Positions 6,885 to 9,212 of a DNA stretch of 9,212 nt are shown piece after piece; positions within the stretch are counted from its first letter, which is position 1, and each line of letters starts with the position of its first letter. The notes under the pieces were generated by a model that had not been told where the DNA came from, did not search any database, and saw only the letters and a list, made by a program, of their open reading frames with translations. Position numbers and translations under genes: made by a program. The DNA is taken from contig JAMOVZ010000256.1 in the NCBI GenBank assembly GCA_027061865.1, positions 1 through 9,212 of the forward strand. Reading direction: 5' to 3'. This DNA is from Desulfobacterales bacterium. Lineage in GTDB: Bacteria; Desulfobacterota; DSM-4660; Desulfatiglandales; Desulfatiglandaceae.

Positions 6885-7008
6885 CTGTCTCCAATGCCTG
6901 TCAAAAAACTCTCCGATGGCCTCGACGGAAAGGGCTGATTCGTAGTCATCTGTTTCAAAGTTCCTCTTGCCTCTATTTTAATCAAATACAACAACCGCCC
7001 CATATTCT

Positions 7009-7037
7009 ATTATAACAGGAGCATTTGCTTTGTTGAA
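7009..7037 (-). promoter_or_regulatory. Candidate tilS promoter with extended -10
   Basis: On the minus strand, TGTTATAAT (plus coordinates 7017-7009) is a perfect -10 hexamer with the TGn extension. A weak -35, TTCAAC (7037-7032), sits 17 bases upstream. Transcription would start near 7002, giving tilS a leader of about 118 bases. Confidence 0.5.
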
Positions 7038-7299
7038 TCGGCCCGCAAAACCCGCCGGGCAAGTCAAGGGCCCTGTCATCTGCCTGCAAAGGCAAGGCCT
7101 CGGAGCCATTTTTTAAGGCTCTTCCCCGAAACATCTCCGCCAAGCCAAACTCTTCAAACCCCTTAACCGCCCTATTAAAAAAGAATTTTAACCGTCTCCA
7201 ACTACAAAATTCAATCCCAGGGCTCTTCATACTTCCAGAGATCAAGAAAAGATGAGAGCCCCAGATACCTTCATTTGTATACCAAGAGATAGTTTAGCG

Positions 7300-7328
7300 T
7301 TGACAAAGAGAGCAGCTTCGGTTAATTA
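7300..7328 (+). promoter_or_regulatory. Candidate promoter for the livGFH operon
   Basis: A perfect -35 TTGACA (7300-7305) is followed after 17 bases by TAATTA (7323-7328), a poor -10. The start would be near 7335, leaving a leader of about 130 bases before livG. A second TTGACA at 7415-7420 has no acceptable -10. The operon otherwise has no visible promoter in this window. Confidence 0.38.
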
Positions 7329-7467
7329 CCTTTATCTTTTGAATAGGCCTCTATTGAGAGAAACTGTCTACTTTGTTGTTGAGAATAACGGTCTCCTGCC
7401 TGCCCTAACTCTAGTTGACACATAGGAACCATTTGCAGGGTTGGATGATAGTCCGTGACAGTGGATT

Positions 7468-8262
7468 ATGGGAAGCACTCTTTCTCCATTGCTAAGAGTA
7501 GAAAAACTTGAAAAGCGTTTTGGCGGAATCGTAGCGCTCACTGAATATTATGTCCAAATCGAGCAAGGTGAATTGATGGCCTTAATCGGGCCTAATGGCG
7601 CGGGTAAGACGACCGTGTTCAACTTGCTCTCAGGAGTGCTGAAGCCCACTAATGGGAAGATATATTTTCAAGGACAAGATATTACGGTTAAGCGCCCCGA
7701 TCAAAAGGCCAAGCTTGGCATTGCCCGCACATTCCAAAATATCCGGCTTTTCAACGAACTTTCGGTTACGGATAACATCAAGGTTGCTTTCCACATGCAT
7801 ATGGGTTCTGGACTGTGGCCCACCCTGCTCCACTTGCCCCGGTTCCGCAGGACGGAACTAGAAATGTCACGAAAGGTGGACGAATTTCTAGACCTGCTCG
7901 GCCTTCAGGCCGTGCGCAACGAGCTTGCAAAAAACTTGCCTTATGGAACCCAGCGCCGGGTGGAAATTGCGCGCGCATTGGCCTCTGCTCCAAAGCTATT
8001 ACTGCTGGATGAACCAGCCGCAGGCCTTAACATTAATGAAACCGAATCGCTTAAGAACATAATCACCAGGATTCACAAAGAATACGGCCTTACAATTCTC
8101 TTGGTGGAACATGACATGAAGATGGTGATGGCGATTTGCACCAGGATACAGGTCTTGGACAGGGGAAGGGTCCTGGCGGTGGGCAGTCCGGCCGAGATCC
8201 GCAGTGACTCACGGGTCATTGCGGCCTACCTTGGAACCGGCAATGGGAGTGGCAGTGCTTAG
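7468..8262 (+). CDS. livG: LivG-type branched-chain amino acid ABC transporter ATPase
   Basis: One of two ATPases that power a branched-chain amino acid (HAAT-family) importer from the cytoplasmic face of the inner membrane. The 264 residues carry Walker A GPNGAGKTT (41-49), Q-loop Q90 in GIARTFQNIRLF, the signature LPYGTQRRVEIARA (157-170; the LivG form of LSGGQ), Walker B LLLLDE (177-182), PAAGLN and H-loop H215 in LVEHDM. The ARTFQNIRLF segment and the PAAGLN after Walker B distinguish LivG from LivF. The ATG at 7468 is the earliest possible start (an in-frame TGA lies at 7456-7458), but its Shine-Dalgarno is weak, unlike livF and livH. It overlaps livF, and its stop is at 8260-8262. Substrates of this family also include amides, urea and aromatic compounds, so leucine-type transport is the default rather than proven. 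Confidence 0.92.
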   Translation: MGSTLSPLLRVEKLEKRFGGIVALTEYYVQIEQGELMALIGPNGAGKTTVFNLLSGVLKPTNGKIYFQGQDITVKRPDQKAKLGIARTFQNIRLFNELSVTDNIKVAFHMHMGSGLWPTLLHLPRFRRTELEMSRKVDEFLDLLGLQAVRNELAKNLPYGTQRRVEIARALASAPKLLLLDEPAAGLNINETESLKNIITRIHKEYGLTILLVEHDMKMVMAICTRIQVLDRGRVLAVGSPAEIRSDSRVIAAYLGTGNGSGSA

Positions 8263-8980
8263 GATCGAGGACATACATGTGTACAGGGGCAAGACATACG
8301 TGTTGAAGGGGCTGAGCCTCGAGGTTAAGGCCGGCGAGATTGTTGCCCTCATAGGGGCAAACGGGGCTGGCAAAACGACGCTATTGCGTACTATATCGGG
8401 GCTCTTGAGGCCCCGCAAGGGACGGCTCATGTATCTTCCTGACAAGGATTCTCTGCCCCTTGATTTACGCACAATCCCTCCCGAGGAAATCGTCAGGCTG
8501 GGCATATCACATTGCCCGGAAGGGCGAGGAATATTTTCCCGCCTCACCGTAAGGGAGAATCTCTTGATAGGGGCTTACCTGCGCACTGACAAGGAGGCTA
8601 TTGTCCGCGACATTGAGAAAATAGGGGAGATTTTTCCTATTCTCAGTGAGCGGTCTCACCAGTTAGCCGGCAGCCTCTCAGGTGGCGAACAGGCTATGTT
8701 GGCAGTAGGCAGAGCGCTCATGGGCCGGCCCCAAATGTTACTCTTGGACGAGCCCTCCCTCGGCTTAGGGCCGTTGATAATCGAAAACCTATTCCGAGTG
8801 CTTGGGGAAATCAACGCCCAAGGAGTTACCATCCTGCTGGTGGAGCAAAATGCTGTGAAAGCCCTGGAATTCTCCCAGAGGGCTTATGTTTTGGAAACCG
8901 GGCTCATCAGCATGTCTGGGATTAGCCAGGAATTGGCCCGCGACGAAAGAGTGCGCAGCGCATACCTGGGAGGATCTTAA
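8243..8980 (+). CDS. livF: LivF-type branched-chain amino acid ABC transporter ATPase
   Basis: The second ATPase of the importer, pairing with LivG. In 245-residue numbering: Walker A GANGAGKTT (38-46), the LivF-specific CPEGRGIFSRLTVRENL (91-107), signature LSGGEQ (145-150), Walker B LLLDE (166-170), and LVEQN (199-203), where the H-loop histidine is glutamine, as is usual in LivF. The start is uncertain. The ATG at 8243 is used here. The GTG at 8255 is at least as good: it has GGGAG five bases upstream, overlaps the livG stop by only 8 bases and gives the typical MLRIEDIHVY beginning. The longest frame, from a GTG at 8204, would overlap livG by 59 bases and is unlikely. The gene ends by overlapping livH by one base (TAATG). 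Confidence 0.92.
   Translation: MGVAVLRIEDIHVYRGKTYVLKGLSLEVKAGEIVALIGANGAGKTTLLRTISGLLRPRKGRLMYLPDKDSLPLDLRTIPPEEIVRLGISHCPEGRGIFSRLTVRENLLIGAYLRTDKEAIVRDIEKIGEIFPILSERSHQLAGSLSGGEQAMLAVGRALMGRPQMLLLDEPSLGLGPLIIENLFRVLGEINAQGVTILLVEQNAVKALEFSQRAYVLETGLISMSGISQELARDERVRSAYLGGS
8245..8249 (+). promoter_or_regulatory. Ribosome binding site that may decide the livF start (GTG at 8255)
   Basis: GGGAG lies five bases before the GTG at 8255, the ideal spacing. It sits inside the ATG start context at 8243-8250. The ATG itself has only a weak GGA about ten bases upstream. Both starts fall inside the end of livG, implying translational coupling. Confidence 0.45.
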
Positions 8981-9212
8981 TGAACTCTGGCTATATTGCT
9001 CAACAAGTGGTTAACGGCTTAATCCTAGGGAGCATGTATGCCTTGGTGGCTATTGGCTTTTCGATGATTTACAGCATCATCCGCCTTATTAACTTCGCCC
9101 ACGGCGATGTGGTGATGATCGGCGCCTTTATCACACTGGGCCTGATGCAAAAAATGGGGCTTCCTTTTCCCATAGTAGCCTTGTGTGTTCTGGCCATCTG
9201 TGCCGGTGTGGG
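8980..9212 (+). CDS. livH: LivH-type permease, start of gene (cut off by right edge)
   Basis: Inner-membrane permease subunit of the branched-chain amino acid-type importer. Only the first 77 codons are present, of about 290-300 expected. Seen: VVNGLILGSMYALVAIGFSM (10-29), the conserved first membrane segment with the NGLxLGSxYAL pattern, followed by the family hallmark INFAHGDVVMIGAF (37-50) and a third hydrophobic segment beginning near 62. The ATG overlaps the livF stop by one base, with GGGAGG (8968-8973) six bases upstream, so the start is firm. Gene order livG-livF-livH is a known variant of the usual livK-H-M-G-F; livM and a periplasmic binding protein probably follow outside the window. 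Confidence 0.93.
   Translation, partial: MNSGYIAQQVVNGLILGSMYALVAIGFSMIYSIIRLINFAHGDVVMIGAFITLGLMQKMGLPFPIVALCVLAICAGV

Larger units (their letters stand above)
6885..7467. other. 583-base gap between tilS and livG: two promoter candidates and an unexplained open block
   Basis: No recognisable gene. 6885-7008 would be the tilS leader. About 7022-7245 is an unexplained block: the minus strand is open for 87 codons (7245-6982), and a plus-strand frame is open over much of the same stretch, ending at a TGA near 7252. Neither translation was recognised. Small hairpins lie in the block: GCCCG/CGGGC at 7041-7060, TGCCT-GCAA-AGGCA at 7081-7094, and GAGCC/GGCTC with a T-rich loop at 7103-7121. The 87-codon frame has no good Shine-Dalgarno and runs through the tilS promoter candidate, so I do not call it a gene. 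A gene remnant, a dispersed repeat or a small structured RNA are the options. From 7246 to 7467 I see only the livG promoter candidate and its leader, including AATAG-GCCT-CTATT at 7342-7355. Confidence 0.4.

Noticed and set aside
6982..7245. 87-codon minus-strand frame as a small gene upstream of tilS
   Set aside because: No good ribosome binding site, no recognised family, overlaps the tilS promoter candidate, and the same stretch is also open on the other strand. Kept as an open question in the findings instead.
7415..7420. Second TTGACA box upstream of livG
   Set aside because: No acceptable -10 hexamer lies 16-18 bases downstream.
8204..8242. GTG-started extension of livF
   Set aside because: Overlaps livG by 59 bases and adds 13 non-conserved residues; later starts fit the family better.
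8209..8547. 112-codon minus-strand frame over livF
   Set aside because: Opposite the well-supported livF; no independent evidence.
1..9212. tRNA genes, CRISPR arrays, insertion sequence ends, toxin-antitoxin or defence genes
   Set aside because: Looked for on both strands; no tRNA-like fold, spaced repeats, transposase or defence motif was seen.

Overview
The window looks like ordinary chromosome from a Gram-negative, anaerobic-type bacterium, most likely Desulfobacterota (the former Deltaproteobacteria: sulfate reducers or syntrophs). The reasons are an MsbA-type lipid A flippase (outer membrane), an SCP2-type thiolase paired with a DUF35 zinc-ribbon/OB protein (common in anaerobic acyl-CoA metabolism), a short pyruvoyl SpeH-type S-adenosylmethionine decarboxylase, and a LivG-LivF-LivH transporter block. 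This assignment is an inference from protein style, not a database match. No tRNA, rRNA, CRISPR array, insertion sequence or phage gene was recognised.

Layout, left to right. (1) 1-2432, minus strand: a thiolase gene is followed 3 bases later by the DUF35 gene. A terminator-like hairpin comes next (746-794), then prmA (ribosomal protein L11 methyltransferase), which runs off the left edge. (2) 2433-2639 is a divergent spacer. (3) 2640-4789, plus strand: cutA and an msbA-like ABC exporter overlap by ATGA and are probably translationally coupled. (4) 4790-5368, plus strand: a strong sigma70-like promoter, a GC-rich leader hairpin and a speH-like gene whose start codon is uncertain. (5) 5469-6884, minus strand: tilS, converging on speH. 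(6) 6885-7467 is a 583-base stretch with no recognisable gene. It holds a candidate tilS promoter on the minus strand, a candidate liv promoter on the plus strand, and an unexplained open, hairpin-rich block. (7) 7468-9212, plus strand: livG, livF and the beginning of livH, overlapping end to start.

How the genes work together. The thiolase and DUF35 protein probably form one acyl-CoA complex. CutA and the exporter share a transcript, but the functional link is unclear. LivG, LivF and LivH are the two ATPases and one permease of a branched-chain amino acid or other small-ligand importer. Its second permease (LivM) and binding protein (LivK) are not in view and probably lie to the right. PrmA and TilS are translation-related modification enzymes and SpeH belongs to polyamine synthesis; these are housekeeping.

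I see no clear new defence, mobile or otherwise undescribed system. The points most worth a second look are the atypical SpeH N-terminus and leader, the free-standing thiolase-DUF35 pair, the tryptophan-rich insertion in the exporter, and the unexplained block at about 7020-7250.
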